64,000 bases of DNA from positions 434,001-498,000 of the forward strand of contig NZ_NEVQ01000013.1 in NCBI RefSeq assembly GCF_002261185.1, given 5' to 3'. The notes under the pieces were generated by a model that saw only the letters and a program-made list of their open reading frames with translations, was not told the origin of the DNA and did not search any database. This document shows, piece by piece, positions 17,073 through 26,169 of the stretch (position 1 is the stretch's first letter; every line of letters begins with the position of its first letter). A program made the position numbers and the translations under genes. This DNA comes from Bordetella genomosp. 4. Lineage in GTDB: Bacteria > Pseudomonadota > Gammaproteobacteria > Burkholderiales > Burkholderiaceae_B.

Positions 17073-17771
17073 TCAGGCCAGATCGAACACCAGCACATCG
17101 GCCTGTTTGCCGTCACTGATGCGTACCGCAGCCTCGTCGATCAGGGCTAACGCGTCGCCGGCCTTGAGGGCTTGGCCATTGACCGTCACCTCGCCACGCG
17201 CCACATGCACCCAGGCACGACGGCCCGCGGCCAGAGGCAATTCAGCGGTTTCCACGTCATCGAACAGGCCGACATACAAGCGCGCGTCCTGGTGAATGCG
17301 CATGGAGCCATCGGCACCGTCGGGCGAGATCACCTGACGCAGGCGGCCACGCTTTTCGGCTTCGGGCACTTCTTGCTCTTCGTACTCGGGTTCGATACCC
17401 GTGACATTGGGCTCGATCCAGATTTGCAGCAAATGCGTGGTCTGGTCTTCCAGCGGGTTGAATTCCGAGTGCAACACACCGCGGCCAGCGCTCATACGCT
17501 GTACGTTGCCCGGGCGGATGGTCGAGCCGCTGCCCATGCTGTCCTTGTGCGCCACAGCGCCATCGAGCACATAGGTGATGATCTCCATGTCGCGGTGGCC
17601 ATGCGTGCCAAAGCCACGGCTCGGGGCGATACGATCGTCATTGATGACGCGCAGCGAACCGAACCCCATGTGCGCCGGGTCGTAGTAGTTCGCAAAAGAA
17701 AAGGTGTGATAGCTGTCGAGCCAACCGTGATTGGCATGACCACGTTCGTTGCTACGGCGCAGGGTCAACAT
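17073..17771 (-). CDS. yhhW: Pirin family protein, YhhW-type quercetinase
   Basis: A 232-residue pirin closest to the YhhW type, opening MLTLRRSNERGHANHGWLDS and carrying the metal-binding HGHRDMEIITYVLDG and MSAGRGVLHSEFN boxes. YhhW-type enzymes open flavonols such as quercetin with oxygen. The ATG at 17771 has an excellent AGGAG site; the open frame extends 54 codons upstream into the divergent promoter but is not needed. It is divergent to a LysR gene at 17920 with a perfect palindrome in the shared promoter, so LysR control is likely. Confidence 0.92.
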   Translation of the reverse strand: MLTLRRSNERGHANHGWLDSYHTFSFANYYDPAHMGFGSLRVINDDRIAPSRGFGTHGHRDMEIITYVLDGAVAHKDSMGSGSTIRPGNVQRMSAGRGVLHSEFNPLEDQTTHLLQIWIEPNVTGIEPEYEEQEVPEAEKRGRLRQVISPDGADGSMRIHQDARLYVGLFDDVETAELPLAAGRRAWVHVARGEVTVNGQALKAGDALALIDEAAVRISDGKQADVLVFDLA

Positions 17772-17889
17772 AGTAAGCTCCTTTCGATAATCTGAATGAT
17801 TCGTGGTGAGACGTTGTTGTCTAATCACCATCCATGAAACGTATTGTGCGCGGATCACATGGGCTTGAGACTGAATTGGTTTGATGAGA

Positions 17890-17910
17890 TCATTCAATTT
17901 ATTTGAATGA
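17890..17910. promoter_or_regulatory. Palindromic operator candidate between pirin and LysR genes
   Basis: TCATTCAA-TTTAT-TTGAATGA is a perfect inverted repeat with 8-bp arms, ending 10 bases before the LysR start codon. Its size and TTCAA/TTGAA symmetry suit a LysR-type autoregulatory site controlling the divergent pair. Confidence 0.65.
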
Positions 17911-17919
17911 CTTTTTGCC

Positions 17920-18831
17920 ATGCAAGCCATCACGCCTGAACTGCTTTATATGATCGACGCCATCGCTCGGCACGGCAGTTTTGCCAAGGCGGCGCGCGAG
18001 TTGGGCAAAGTGCCCTCGGCAGTGACCTATGCTGTACGCAAGCTCGAGGACGCGCTGGATGTGCTGTTATTTGATCGCAGCGGCCACCGCGCTCACCTCA
18101 CGCCTGCGGGGGAAACGCTGCTACAGGATGGCCGGCAGGTGTTGCAATCGCTGGATGCGCTGGCGGGACGCGTCAAACGAGTGGCGACGGGATGGGAGCT
18201 GGATCTGAAGGTGGCAGTCAGTGCCGTACTGCCCCTGGCGCAGCTGTATGACTTGATTGCCGAGTTTCGCGAGCTGGCTTCGGTCACGACGTTGCGGCTG
18301 TCCACCGAGGTGCTCAGCGGAAATTGGGACGCTTTGGCGTCAGGGCGCGCAGATTTGGTCATTGGCGCGGATGCAGCGGGGGTGCCCTCTGGGGCCTATT
18401 GGTCACAGCCCTTAGGCGAACTGCAGTTCGGCTTTTGCGTGGCGCCCCATCATCCGCTTGCGCAGTTGAATCGCCCACTGACGGCGGCCGATATCTCGGC
18501 CCACTGCGCCATTGCGCTGGCCGATACGTCGCGCGATCTGCCGCCGCGCACGCGCGGTCTGCTGAACCAGCAGCCTTTCATCATGATGCCGACCATGCAA
18601 GCGAAGATCGACGCGCAGGTGCGCGGTCTGGGATGCGGCTACCTGCCCCTGTCGCTAGCAGCGCCCTACATCATGCGAGGGCAATTGGTGCAATGCCCCA
18701 CGGATGACGTAGTGCCGATTACCGAACAACTGGTCTACGCCTGGCGCGAGCCGATCCCAGGACAGGCACTGAAATGGTGGCTGCAAAAGCTGCGTTCACC
18801 CCGGTTATGCGAAAGCCTGCTGGGTGTATGA
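17920..18831 (+). CDS. LysR-family regulator divergent to pirin gene
   Basis: A 303-residue LysR-type regulator. The HTH covers about residues 6-64 (GSFAKAARELGKVPSAVTYAVRKLE), followed by the inducer-binding domain (LPLAQLYDLIAEFREL onward). The divergent position and the palindrome at 17890-17910 point to control of the YhhW-type pirin and of itself; regulators of this type often accompany yhhW. Inducer unknown. No strong ribosome-binding site is visible before the ATG at 17920. Confidence 0.9.
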   Translation: MQAITPELLYMIDAIARHGSFAKAARELGKVPSAVTYAVRKLEDALDVLLFDRSGHRAHLTPAGETLLQDGRQVLQSLDALAGRVKRVATGWELDLKVAVSAVLPLAQLYDLIAEFRELASVTTLRLSTEVLSGNWDALASGRADLVIGADAAGVPSGAYWSQPLGELQFGFCVAPHHPLAQLNRPLTAADISAHCAIALADTSRDLPPRTRGLLNQQPFIMMPTMQAKIDAQVRGLGCGYLPLSLAAPYIMRGQLVQCPTDDVVPITEQLVYAWREPIPGQALKWWLQKLRSPRLCESLLGV

Positions 18832-18859
18832 CCCTCGTCAAAAGCCCAGCGGGCATAAC

Positions 18860-19798
18860 TCACCGAGACTCGGTGCTGTATTTCAACAGATCGATCAATG
18901 CCGCGAAAGGCTCTGCAACGGGTTCCACGACGAATTCCGCCATTCTGCCTGCCAAGCGCGCCGGCTGCAGATAGCGTTCGACGACATGATATTCGGGCCG
19001 GTCCACATAATCGTCGAACAAAATGACGCAGCCCGGCGGCGCCATCAGCATCGTGATCAGGAACGAAGCAACGCGGAACCGCCCATCGATCAATACCAGG
19101 TCGGGCCGCTCACCGGTTTTGAGGAGTTTTTCCCAAGGGGCCGTGCAATAAGCAGGCCAATCTCTGGCGTGAGACTCGTCCACCGGCCTGCCCCATTCTT
19201 TGGTGGCGCCGATGTCCGCGTAGATGGGGATGTAGCGGCGACGCGGTATGCCTTCGTCCAGCAGCCGCTGCCTGACAGCCTTTAAAAACTGCTTGTCGGT
19301 ATCGACGGAATAAATGCTCTTGACGCCTGCCTGGGCGACCATCAATGAGCTGCCGCCCGAACCATATTCCAGAAAGACTCTGATTCCGGTGAGGTGTTCG
19401 CCGAGTAGCGCGATGCCTTCTGCCTCCATGTGGGGCAGATCGGGAATCGTATCGGCCGACCAGACCTGCGTCGATAGCTCGGCGGCAGATTTTGGTTTGG
19501 TCTGCTTGATTCTAGTTCGCTTGGTTTTGGCGCCGGAATCCTTTGCTTTGGCACGCTTGGGCGTGACGTCAGCGCCTTTTGCTTTAGCGCCCTTGACCTT
19601 GATGCTGCGGCCCTTTGTTTTGGCGTCCTTGGCCTTGACGTCTATAAGCTTGAGCCCTTTGGCCTTCGCCTCTTTAACCTTGGCAGCTTTGGTCTTGGTC
19701 ATCTTAACCTTGCTTGCTTTAGCTTCAGTTTGCGCGGCTGCGGCCTGTGTAGAGGCCGAGACTGGTTCAGGATGTTTGCGACGAACAACTTTAGGCAC
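18860..19798 (-). CDS. Histone H1-like Lys/Ala-rich tail fused to methyltransferase-like domain
   Basis: A 312-residue protein with two unlike halves. Residues about 24-103 are a low-complexity basic tail of KAK, AKVK and AKAKG units resembling bacterial histone H1-like proteins. Residues about 110-312 look like a Rossmann SAM-methyltransferase fold: FLEYGSGGSSLMVAQAG (about 142-158), YSVDTDKQFL, DLVLIDGRFR (about 227) and CVILFDDYVD. GTG start at 19798 with AGGAG 7 bases upstream. It is convergent with the pirin-linked LysR gene. The tail suggests nucleic-acid or polyanion binding; the domain resembles the class with a catalytic-site DGRFR that modifies sugars or is annotated as unknown. Target is unknown. 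Confidence 0.7.
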   Translation of the reverse strand: MPKVVRRKHPEPVSASTQAAAAQTEAKASKVKMTKTKAAKVKEAKAKGLKLIDVKAKDAKTKGRSIKVKGAKAKGADVTPKRAKAKDSGAKTKRTRIKQTKPKSAAELSTQVWSADTIPDLPHMEAEGIALLGEHLTGIRVFLEYGSGGSSLMVAQAGVKSIYSVDTDKQFLKAVRQRLLDEGIPRRRYIPIYADIGATKEWGRPVDESHARDWPAYCTAPWEKLLKTGERPDLVLIDGRFRVASFLITMLMAPPGCVILFDDYVDRPEYHVVERYLQPARLAGRMAEFVVEPVAEPFAALIDLLKYSTESR

Positions 19799-19895
19799 TG
19801 CGAACTCCTACAAGTCCGAAGCCCCTATTGCACCACACTATCTATACAGTCCCAAGACACTCGCCCCTGCCCGGTAAACACGAGCGAGTGCGGCA

Positions 19896-21467
19896 TTAAT
19901 CTTCAATGCCGAGTTCCCGCAGTTTACGGGTGATTGTGTTGCGGCCGATACCCAGGCGCGAAGCCGCCTCGACCCGCCGGCCTCGACTGGCGTCGAGCGC
20001 CGTTTGCAGCAGAATGCGTTCAAATTGACGGGTGAGTGTCGCCATGACGGCAGGTTCGCCGCGCTCCAGGCGTTGCTGAGTTTCGCGCAACAACGCACCT
20101 TGCCAGTCCGGAATACCCGCGTTGGCAGCCGGCATTGCCGGCGCGGATGCCGCATAGGCTGGGGCAGCAGCGGCAGCCGGGAAACTGCTCCTGCCTGCCG
20201 TACCGGCCCCCATCGGACTGGCAGCCCCACCGTTGATCACGTTGGGCGCCGCCGCCCCGGAATGATGTGGCGCCTGCTGCTCCAATTCGATGGCGCGGAT
20301 TTCTGGCGGCAGATCGGCCCGCTCGATAATCTGCCCCGGCGCCATGACGGTCAGCCAATGACAGAAATTTTCCAATTGGCGGACATTGCCCGGGAAATCG
20401 AATCGGGTCAGAACAGAAATCGCATCCGGGGTCAGGCGTTTGACCGGAACGCCCAGCGAGCGCGCACTGGCAGCCAGAAAATGATTCGCCAAGGCCGGAA
20501 TGTCTTCGACACGCTCGCGCAACGGCGGCAAGCGCAGGCGAATGACATTCAAACGGTGAAACAAGTCCTCGCGAAACTGGCCCTGTTCGACGCGCTGCTC
20601 CAGCGGTTGGTGCGTGGCGGCGACGATGCGCACATCGACACGCACGGGTTGAGCGCCGCCCACCCGATAAAAACTGCCTTCGGCCAGCACCCGCAACAAA
20701 CGCGTCTGCAGCTCGATCGGCATATCGCCGATTTCGTCTAAAAACAGCGTGCCGCCGTTGGCTTCTTCGAAACGGCCACGGCGCAAGGTATTCGCGCCGG
20801 TAAAGGCCCCGCGCTCGTGGCCGAAAAGCTCGGCCTCGAGCAGATCGCGCGGAATGGCGGCGGCGTTCAGCGCCACGAACGGCCCGCCTGCCCGCGCACC
20901 ATGACCATGCAAAGCCCTTGCGACCAACTCCTTCCCGGTACCAGACTCGCCGGTGATCAATACGGTGACTTTGGATTGAGACAAACGGCCGATCGCGCGA
21001 AAGACTTCTTGCATGGCGCTGGAGGCCGACTGCGTCATCATCCAGCGCTCATTGTTTTGCAAAGGGTCTGCACCCTCGCCGGCAACGGTTTTCTCCTCGG
21101 GCGCGGATTCGAGCACTGCGCGCTCGATCAAGGCAACCGCCTCGTTCACGTCGAACGGCTTGGCCAGATAATCAAACGCGCCGCCCTGAAACGCCGACAC
21201 GGTGCTATCCAGGTCAGCGAATGCAGTCATGACGATGACTGGCAGGCGCGGATGGCGCTCCTTGATTTGGCGCAACAAGTCCAGCCCGCTGCCGCCAGGC
21301 ATGCGAATGTCCGAGACCAGGGCGGACGGCGTTTCGGTTTCCAACGCATCCAGCACATCGGTGGCCTGGGAAAAGCTGCGCGTTGGCACATCGGCACGAG
21401 CGAGCGCTTTTTCCAGGACCCACCGGATGGCCTGGTCATCATCAACGATCCAAACAGGTTTGCTCAC
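19896..21467 (-). CDS. ntrC: Nitrogen regulation response regulator NtrC
   Basis: Sigma-54 enhancer-binding activator of nitrogen-limitation genes, 523 residues. Receiver domain 1-120 with phospho-acceptor Asp53 in SDIRMPGG; AAA+ domain with Walker A GESGTGKE (173-180) and the sigma-54-contacting GAFTGA loop (220-225); C-terminal Fis-type HTH (RRVEAASRLGIGRNTITRKLRELG). An Ala-rich linker of about 80 residues separates the AAA+ and HTH domains. The GTG start overlaps the ntrB stop (GTGA at 21464-21467), so the kinase and regulator are translationally coupled. Matching NtrC sites lie upstream of glnA. Confidence 0.97.
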   Translation of the reverse strand: MSKPVWIVDDDQAIRWVLEKALARADVPTRSFSQATDVLDALETETPSALVSDIRMPGGSGLDLLRQIKERHPRLPVIVMTAFADLDSTVSAFQGGAFDYLAKPFDVNEAVALIERAVLESAPEEKTVAGEGADPLQNNERWMMTQSASSAMQEVFRAIGRLSQSKVTVLITGESGTGKELVARALHGHGARAGGPFVALNAAAIPRDLLEAELFGHERGAFTGANTLRRGRFEEANGGTLFLDEIGDMPIELQTRLLRVLAEGSFYRVGGAQPVRVDVRIVAATHQPLEQRVEQGQFREDLFHRLNVIRLRLPPLRERVEDIPALANHFLAASARSLGVPVKRLTPDAISVLTRFDFPGNVRQLENFCHWLTVMAPGQIIERADLPPEIRAIELEQQAPHHSGAAAPNVINGGAASPMGAGTAGRSSFPAAAAAPAYAASAPAMPAANAGIPDWQGALLRETQQRLERGEPAVMATLTRQFERILLQTALDASRGRRVEAASRLGIGRNTITRKLRELGIED

Positions 21468-22531
21468 TGTGGCTGCTCCATCGGTAAGACCAGACGGAAT
21501 TCTGTGTGCCTGGGGCGGGATTCAAATTCGATAATGCCTCCGTGCTGCTGCACGAAATCCTGGGCCAGGCTCAGGCCCAGTCCTGTCCCGCCTGGCCGTG
21601 CGGTGACCAGGGGATGAAAAATACGATCGCGAATCGCCTCGGGCACGCCGGGCCCGTTATCGATGATCGCCAGTTCGAGCGCCAAACGATGTTGGCGATG
21701 GGCTAGCATGACCTGCCTCGCAACACGCGTGCGCAGCGTAATCTGCGGCGAAGGCACGTCTGCCCCGGTCTTTTGCAGAGATAGCTCCTGAGCCGCGTTA
21801 CGTGCGACGTTCAGGACGGCCTGCATCAGACGAGCGGCATCGCCCTGCAAATCCGGCACCGATGCGTCATAGTCGCGCACCAGCGTGATTTTCTCGCGAA
21901 ACTCGGCCTGGATCAGCGCGCAGACGCGCTCGCAGATCTCGTGAATATTGACGGGCCGCGCATTCAGGGGAACGCGTTGCGGACCACTGAGCCGGTCGAC
22001 CAGGACTTGCAGGCGATCGGCTTCGGAAATAATGACCTGGGTGTATTCGGCCAGCGCCGCATCGGGCAGCTCGGCCTCGAGCAATTGCGCCGCACCACGC
22101 AACCCCCCCAGCGGGTTCTTGACCTCGTGCGCCAGGTTACGCAACAACTCGCGATGCGCTTCGATTTCTTCGACCAGGCGGTGATTGCGATCGGCCAGCA
22201 CGCGCTGTTCGATCTCGCGCGCCTCGATCAGCACAGGCCAGGCTTGGCCGCTCAGTGACACCGTTGTCACGGTGACCTCGACGCACTCGCCTGCTCGACG
22301 CAACGAAGACAACTGGCGCACATCGGCAAAATGGCCGGATACGGCACGGTCGATGGACGACTGCACGGCCTCCGGATGGCCAAACAAGGTCGCAGCAGAA
22401 TGGCCATGCAGTTGTCTGCGGGACCGGCCGAAGAGGTCTTCGGCTGCAGCGTTGGCCCATTCGACATGCCCTTTTTCGTTCAACAGCAGGACAGCCGTCG
22501 CCAGTAGATCAAACGCATCAACATTTATCAT
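21464..22531 (-). CDS. ntrB: Nitrogen regulation sensor histidine kinase NtrB
   Basis: Cytosolic PII-controlled kinase/phosphatase of NtrC, about 355 residues. A PAS domain (residues about 5-115) precedes the H-box NLAHEVKNPLGGLRG with His135, then ATPase boxes N (LNVARNAAQE), G1 (IIDNGPGVP) and G2 (GGTGLGLSLA). The ATG at 22531 is taken as start; a TTG at 22579, just after glnA, is an alternative that adds 16 residues. Second gene of glnA-ntrB-ntrC. Confidence 0.96.
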   Translation of the reverse strand: MINVDAFDLLATAVLLLNEKGHVEWANAAAEDLFGRSRRQLHGHSAATLFGHPEAVQSSIDRAVSGHFADVRQLSSLRRAGECVEVTVTTVSLSGQAWPVLIEAREIEQRVLADRNHRLVEEIEAHRELLRNLAHEVKNPLGGLRGAAQLLEAELPDAALAEYTQVIISEADRLQVLVDRLSGPQRVPLNARPVNIHEICERVCALIQAEFREKITLVRDYDASVPDLQGDAARLMQAVLNVARNAAQELSLQKTGADVPSPQITLRTRVARQVMLAHRQHRLALELAIIDNGPGVPEAIRDRIFHPLVTARPGGTGLGLSLAQDFVQQHGGIIEFESRPRHTEFRLVLPMEQPQ

Positions 22532-22593
22532 TTGCAGCACCGGGGTGGACGGGCCGGCGGGCCGCCCCGTCCGCCCCAACTAAGCCAAGAACA

Positions 22594-24006
22594 TCACAGG
22601 CTGTAGTACATGTCGAATTCGACAGGGTGCGTGGTCATACGCAGACGCTGGACTTCACCTTCTTTGAGCGCCAGGTAGGCATCGATCATCTCGTTACTGA
22701 ACACGCCACCGCGGGTCAGGAACTCGCGGTCCTTGTCGAGCGCTTCCAGGGCCTGGTCGAGCGATGCGCACACGGTCGGGATCTTTGCATCCTCTTCCGG
22801 CGGCAGATCGTACAGGTTCTTGTCGGCGGGATCGCCGGGGTGAATCTTGTTCTGCACACCGTCCAGACCGGCCATCATCAGTGCAGAGAAAGCCAGGTAC
22901 GGGTTGGCCAGGGGATCCGGGAAACGGGTTTCGACGCGACGGCCCTTGGGGTTGCCCACGTAAGGAATACGGATCGAGGCCGAACGGTTGCGAGCCGAGT
23001 AGGCCAGCTTGACCGGAGCTTCGAAGTGAGGAACCAGACGCTTGTACGAGTTGGTGCCCGGGTTCGTGATGGCGTTCAAGGCACGGGCGTGCTTGATGAT
23101 GCCGCCGATGTAGTACAGGGCGAACTCGGACAGACCGGCGTAGCCGTTGCCGGCGAACAGGTTCTGGCCGTCTTTCCAGATCGATTGGTGCACGTGCATG
23201 CCCGAGCCGTTGTCACCGACGATGGGCTTGGGCATGAAGGTCGCGGTCTTGCCATAGGCATGAGCCACGTTGTGGATCACATATTTGGTGATCTGGGTCC
23301 AGTCGGCGCGTTGCACCAGCGTGCTGAATTTGGTGCCGATTTCCAATTGGCCTGCACCCGCGACTTCGTGGTGATGCACTTCGACCGGCACGCCCATTTG
23401 TTCCAGCAACAGGCACATTTCCGAACGCATGTCCTGGAAAGAATCGACCGGAGGCACGGGGAAATAGCCGCCCTTGACAGCAGGACGGTGACCCAGGTTG
23501 CCGCCTTCGAATTCCAGGCCGCTGGACCAGGGGGCTTCTTCGGACTTGATCTTGACGAAGGTGCCCGACATGTCGGTGTTCCAGGTCACGCCGTCGAACA
23601 CGAAGAATTCGGGTTCCGGACCAAAGTAGGCGGTGTCGCCCAGGCCGGAGGATTTCAGATAGGCTTCGGCGCGCTTGGCCAACGAACGCGGATCACGGTC
23701 GTAGCCCTTGAGATCGGACGGTTCTACGACGTCGCAGCTCAGGATCAAGGTGGGCTCTTCGCGGAACGGATCCAGGTTGGCGGTGTTCAGATCGGGGATG
23801 AGCAACATGTCCGATGCTTCGATACCCTTCCACCCCGGAATCGACGAACCGTCGAAGGCTTGGCCGCTTTCCAGCTTGTCTTCGTCTACGACAGACGTAG
23901 GCACCGAAACGTGGTGCTCACGGCCCATCGTATCGGTAAAGCGGAAGTCTACGAATTTGACTTCGTTGTCGGCGATTTGCTTCAGGATGTCTTTCGGGCT
24001 TGCCAT
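22594..24006 (-). CDS. glnA: Glutamine synthetase type I
   Basis: ATP-dependent ligation of ammonia to glutamate, the core of nitrogen assimilation. 470 residues, a usual GSI length. Visible signatures are FDGSSIPGW, the ATP site region [16 protein letters not shown], and the adenylylation loop [10 protein letters not shown] with Tyr399, so activity should be tuned by GlnE adenylylation (GSI-beta class). The ATG at 24006 has a GGAGA site; the frame extends 38 codons upstream across the promoter and is rejected. A sigma-54 promoter at 24073-24087 and two NtrC sites lie upstream; ntrB and ntrC follow. Confidence 0.98.
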   Translation of the reverse strand: MASPKDILKQIADNEVKFVDFRFTDTMGREHHVSVPTSVVDEDKLESGQAFDGSSIPGWKGIEASDMLLIPDLNTANLDPFREEPTLILSCDVVEPSDLKGYDRDPRSLAKRAEAYLKSSGLGDTAYFGPEPEFFVFDGVTWNTDMSGTFVKIKSEEAPWSSGLEFEGGNLGHRPAVKGGYFPVPPVDSFQDMRSEMCLLLEQMGVPVEVHHHEVAGAGQLEIGTKFSTLVQRADWTQITKYVIHNVAHAYGKTATFMPKPIVGDNGSGMHVHQSIWKDGQNLFAGNGYAGLSEFALYYIGGIIKHARALNAITNPGTNSYKRLVPHFEAPVKLAYSARNRSASIRIPYVGNPKGRRVETRFPDPLANPYLAFSALMMAGLDGVQNKIHPGDPADKNLYDLPPEEDAKIPTVCASLDQALEALDKDREFLTRGGVFSNEMIDAYLALKEGEVQRLRMTTHPVEFDMYYSL

Positions 24007-24072
24007 GTCATCTCCATTAGATAAAAGCGCCGGGGGTCTAAGCCTGGCTCCGGCTGGCATAAACAGTAGAAA

Positions 24073-24087
24073 GCAATATGTGTGCCA
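24073..24087 (-). promoter_or_regulatory. Sigma-54 promoter of glnA
   Basis: On the minus strand the sequence reads TGGCACACATATTGC, an exact fit to the -24/-12 consensus TGGCAC-N5-TTGC. It is 67 bases upstream of the glnA ATG, placing the transcript start about 55 bases before the gene. Confidence 0.93.
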
Positions 24088-24137
24088 GGTTCCATTACGG
24101 GGCATAGCCACATAAAGCATCCATGGCGGGGCATTAA

Positions 24138-24154
24138 TGCACTATATTAGTGCA
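24138..24154. promoter_or_regulatory. NtrC binding site, promoter-proximal
   Basis: TGCACT-ATATT-AGTGCA is a perfect palindrome fitting the NtrC consensus TGCACY-N5-RGTGCA. It lies about 50 bases beyond the -24 element, on the upstream side. Confidence 0.9.
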
Positions 24155-24170
24155 TAACATGGTGCAGATA

Positions 24171-24187
24171 AGCACCATGTTGGTGCT
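24171..24187. promoter_or_regulatory. NtrC binding site, promoter-distal
   Basis: AGCACC-ATGTT-GGTGCT is a perfect palindrome matching the NtrC consensus core. Its centre is 33 bp from that of the proximal site, close to three helical turns, the arrangement expected for a cooperative enhancer. It abuts the 3' end of hemW. Confidence 0.88.
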
Positions 24188-24193
24188 TTTCGA

Positions 24194-25411
24194 TTACAGG
24201 AACATTTCCTGGAGGTCGTTCAAGAAGCGCCAACCCAGTGCAGTCGCCCGCAGCCGAGTGGGATCCGCGTCCAGCAAGCCCTTGGCGCTGGCGGCCTGCA
24301 ACGGGCGGGACATCGCTGCCAACGACAGACCGGTGCGCTCTTCGAAAGACGCCGCAGAGACGCCCTCTTTCAATCGCAACGCGTTGAGCATGAATTCGAA
24401 CGGCAGCTCGTCGGGGCCTACCTGGCGGCTCTCTGCGATGTGGCTGCCATCACGCGCCTTGGCGCTCGCCATCCAGGTGTCGGGGTTACGCAAACGCGCC
24501 TCTCGCACAATACGGTCATGAAATGACAGTTTTCCATGCGCGCCTGGCCCCAGCCCCAGATAATCGCCGAATTCCCAATAATTCAGGTTATGGCGGCTGC
24601 GCGCGCCGGGTTTGGCGTAGGCGGAAACTTCGTAGCGCTGCAAGCCTGCTGCCGCCAGCCGGGCCTCGACTGCGTCCTGCATGGCAGCGCTGGTATCGTC
24701 ATCGGGCAATTCGGGCGGATACTTGGCAAAGACGGTATTGGGCTCCAGTGTCAGGTGATACATCGACAGATGCTCTGTCCCATAGGACAAGGCCTGTTCG
24801 ACGTCCTGCATACAGGCGGCCATATCCTGGCCGGGCAAGGCAAACATCAGGTCCAGATTGACGCGGGACACCGCCCTCTGCGCCATGTCGATGGCCGCAC
24901 GGGCCTGGTTCGCATCGTGGATACGGCCCAGTTTTTTCAATTGGGCATCGTCAAAACTCTGGATCCCGAGCGAAAGACGATTGACGCCGCTCGCCGCATA
25001 GTCCCGGAACCGCTCGGCCTCCGCGGTGCCGGGGTTCGCCTCCATCGTGATTTCAGCGTCAGGCCATAGATTGAGATAGGCCCGCAGCATGGCCAGAATC
25101 TCGTCCATTGCCGCCGCCGACAAGAGGCTGGGCGTTCCTCCCCCGAAAAACACCGAGATGACTTGCCGGCCCCAGATCGAGGGTAAGGCCTGCTCCAGAT
25201 CGGCGCGCAGCGCATCCAGATAAGCCCGTTCGGGGATCTCGGTGGGCGCCGCGTGCGAGTTGAAATCGCAGTACGGGCATTTGCGCACGCACCAGGGCAC
25301 GTGGATGTAGACCGAGAGCGGCGGCAAGCTGGTCAGCGTGGCGCCCGGCGGCGTCACTACACGGGACGGATTACCTGCGCCAGCCGCGCGAATGGGAATG
25401 GTGATGGCCAA
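24194..25411 (-). CDS. hemW: HemW-like radical SAM protein (heme chaperone)
   Basis: A 405-residue radical SAM protein of the HemN-related HemW family, which binds heme and is thought to deliver it to target proteins. The cluster motif CVRKCPYC (Cys41, Cys45, Cys48) follows PLSVYIHVPW, and GGGTPSLL matches the SAM-binding glycine motif. It lacks the extra N-terminal cysteine region of true coproporphyrinogen oxidase HemN. Start is a TTG at 25411; a GTG at 25357 is possible. It follows rdgB by 102 bases. In related genomes rph, rdgB and hemW are usually contiguous, so the separation of rph here is notable. Confidence 0.92.
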   Translation of the reverse strand: MAITIPIRAAGAGNPSRVVTPPGATLTSLPPLSVYIHVPWCVRKCPYCDFNSHAAPTEIPERAYLDALRADLEQALPSIWGRQVISVFFGGGTPSLLSAAAMDEILAMLRAYLNLWPDAEITMEANPGTAEAERFRDYAASGVNRLSLGIQSFDDAQLKKLGRIHDANQARAAIDMAQRAVSRVNLDLMFALPGQDMAACMQDVEQALSYGTEHLSMYHLTLEPNTVFAKYPPELPDDDTSAAMQDAVEARLAAAGLQRYEVSAYAKPGARSRHNLNYWEFGDYLGLGPGAHGKLSFHDRIVREARLRNPDTWMASAKARDGSHIAESRQVGPDELPFEFMLNALRLKEGVSAASFEERTGLSLAAMSRPLQAASAKGLLDADPTRLRATALGWRFLNDLQEMFL

Positions 25412-25513
25412 GATAGAGACTCAAAATACGAAAAGCGGTGACTGCAGCTCTCACACAAGATGGCGCGCCCGTACGCAAGACACACCACACCATGTGTCGG
25501 CGGACACCGCGTA

Positions 25514-26152
25514 CTAGCGCGACGCCAGCTTGCTTAAAAGCTGCTGCAACGCCCGGGCACGGTGGCTGATACGGTTTTTCTCGGCAGGATCGAGTTCCGC
25601 CGCCGTGCGGCCCAGATCAGGCAGCAGGAAATACGGGTCATAGCCAAAGCCATGATCGCCTCTGGGTGTGTCGACAATTTCACCGTGCCACAGGCCCTCG
25701 CCGATCAGGGGTTGAGGATCATCGTGTGTACGCACCAATACCAGCAATGCCACATACCAGGCGCTGCGATCGGCCACATCGGCCAAGTTATTGACCAGCA
25801 AGGCGTTATTGGCGCTATCGCTGCGAGGAGCATCAGGATTGGTCAGCTGCGCATAACGAGCAGAATACACGCCCGGCGCACCGTCCAGGGCCGCAACGCA
25901 CAGGCCCGAATCGTCTGCCAGCGCAGGTAAGCCTGTCAGCTGACTGGCATGGCGCGCTTTAGCCAAGGCGTTTTCAACAAACGTTACATGGGGCTCTGGC
26001 GCCTCGGGCACGCCCAGCTCACCTTGCGGAATAAGCTCAATGCCCAAAGGGGCAAACAAGGCCGAAAATTCGCGCAATTTGCCAGCATTGTTCGAGGCCA
26101 GCACCACGCGGCTCAGAGAGGGATGAATCGTTGTAGAGGTCATAGTCCCCAT
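25514..26152 (-). CDS. rdgB: RdgB/HAM1 family non-canonical purine NTP pyrophosphatase
   Basis: Hydrolyses dITP, XTP and ITP to monophosphates, keeping deaminated purines out of DNA and RNA. 212 residues with the signature VLASNNAGKLREF (SNNxxK nucleotide motif, about residues 17-29), ALADDSGLCVAALDGAPGVYSARYA, and GDHGFGYDPYFLLP. The ATG at 26152 is used; another at 26143 is equally plausible. Upstream of hemW on the same strand and 17 bases after a LysR gene that seems to have entered an ancestral rph-rdgB junction. Confidence 0.95.
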   Translation of the reverse strand: MGTMTSTTIHPSLSRVVLASNNAGKLREFSALFAPLGIELIPQGELGVPEAPEPHVTFVENALAKARHASQLTGLPALADDSGLCVAALDGAPGVYSARYAQLTNPDAPRSDSANNALLVNNLADVADRSAWYVALLVLVRTHDDPQPLIGEGLWHGEIVDTPRGDHGFGYDPYFLLPDLGRTAAELDPAEKNRISHRARALQQLLSKLASR

Positions 26153-26169
26153 TGTATGCCGCGCGGGTT

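Noticed and set aside
22627-24024. Long open frame (465 codons) on the plus strand opposite glnA
   Set aside because: It lies antisense to a perfect glutamine synthetase and its product has no recognisable domain; it is a shadow of GC-rich codon structure.
24194-25411. HemN (anaerobic coproporphyrinogen oxidase)
   Set aside because: The protein lacks the N-terminal extra cysteine region of HemN and is of HemW length and layout.
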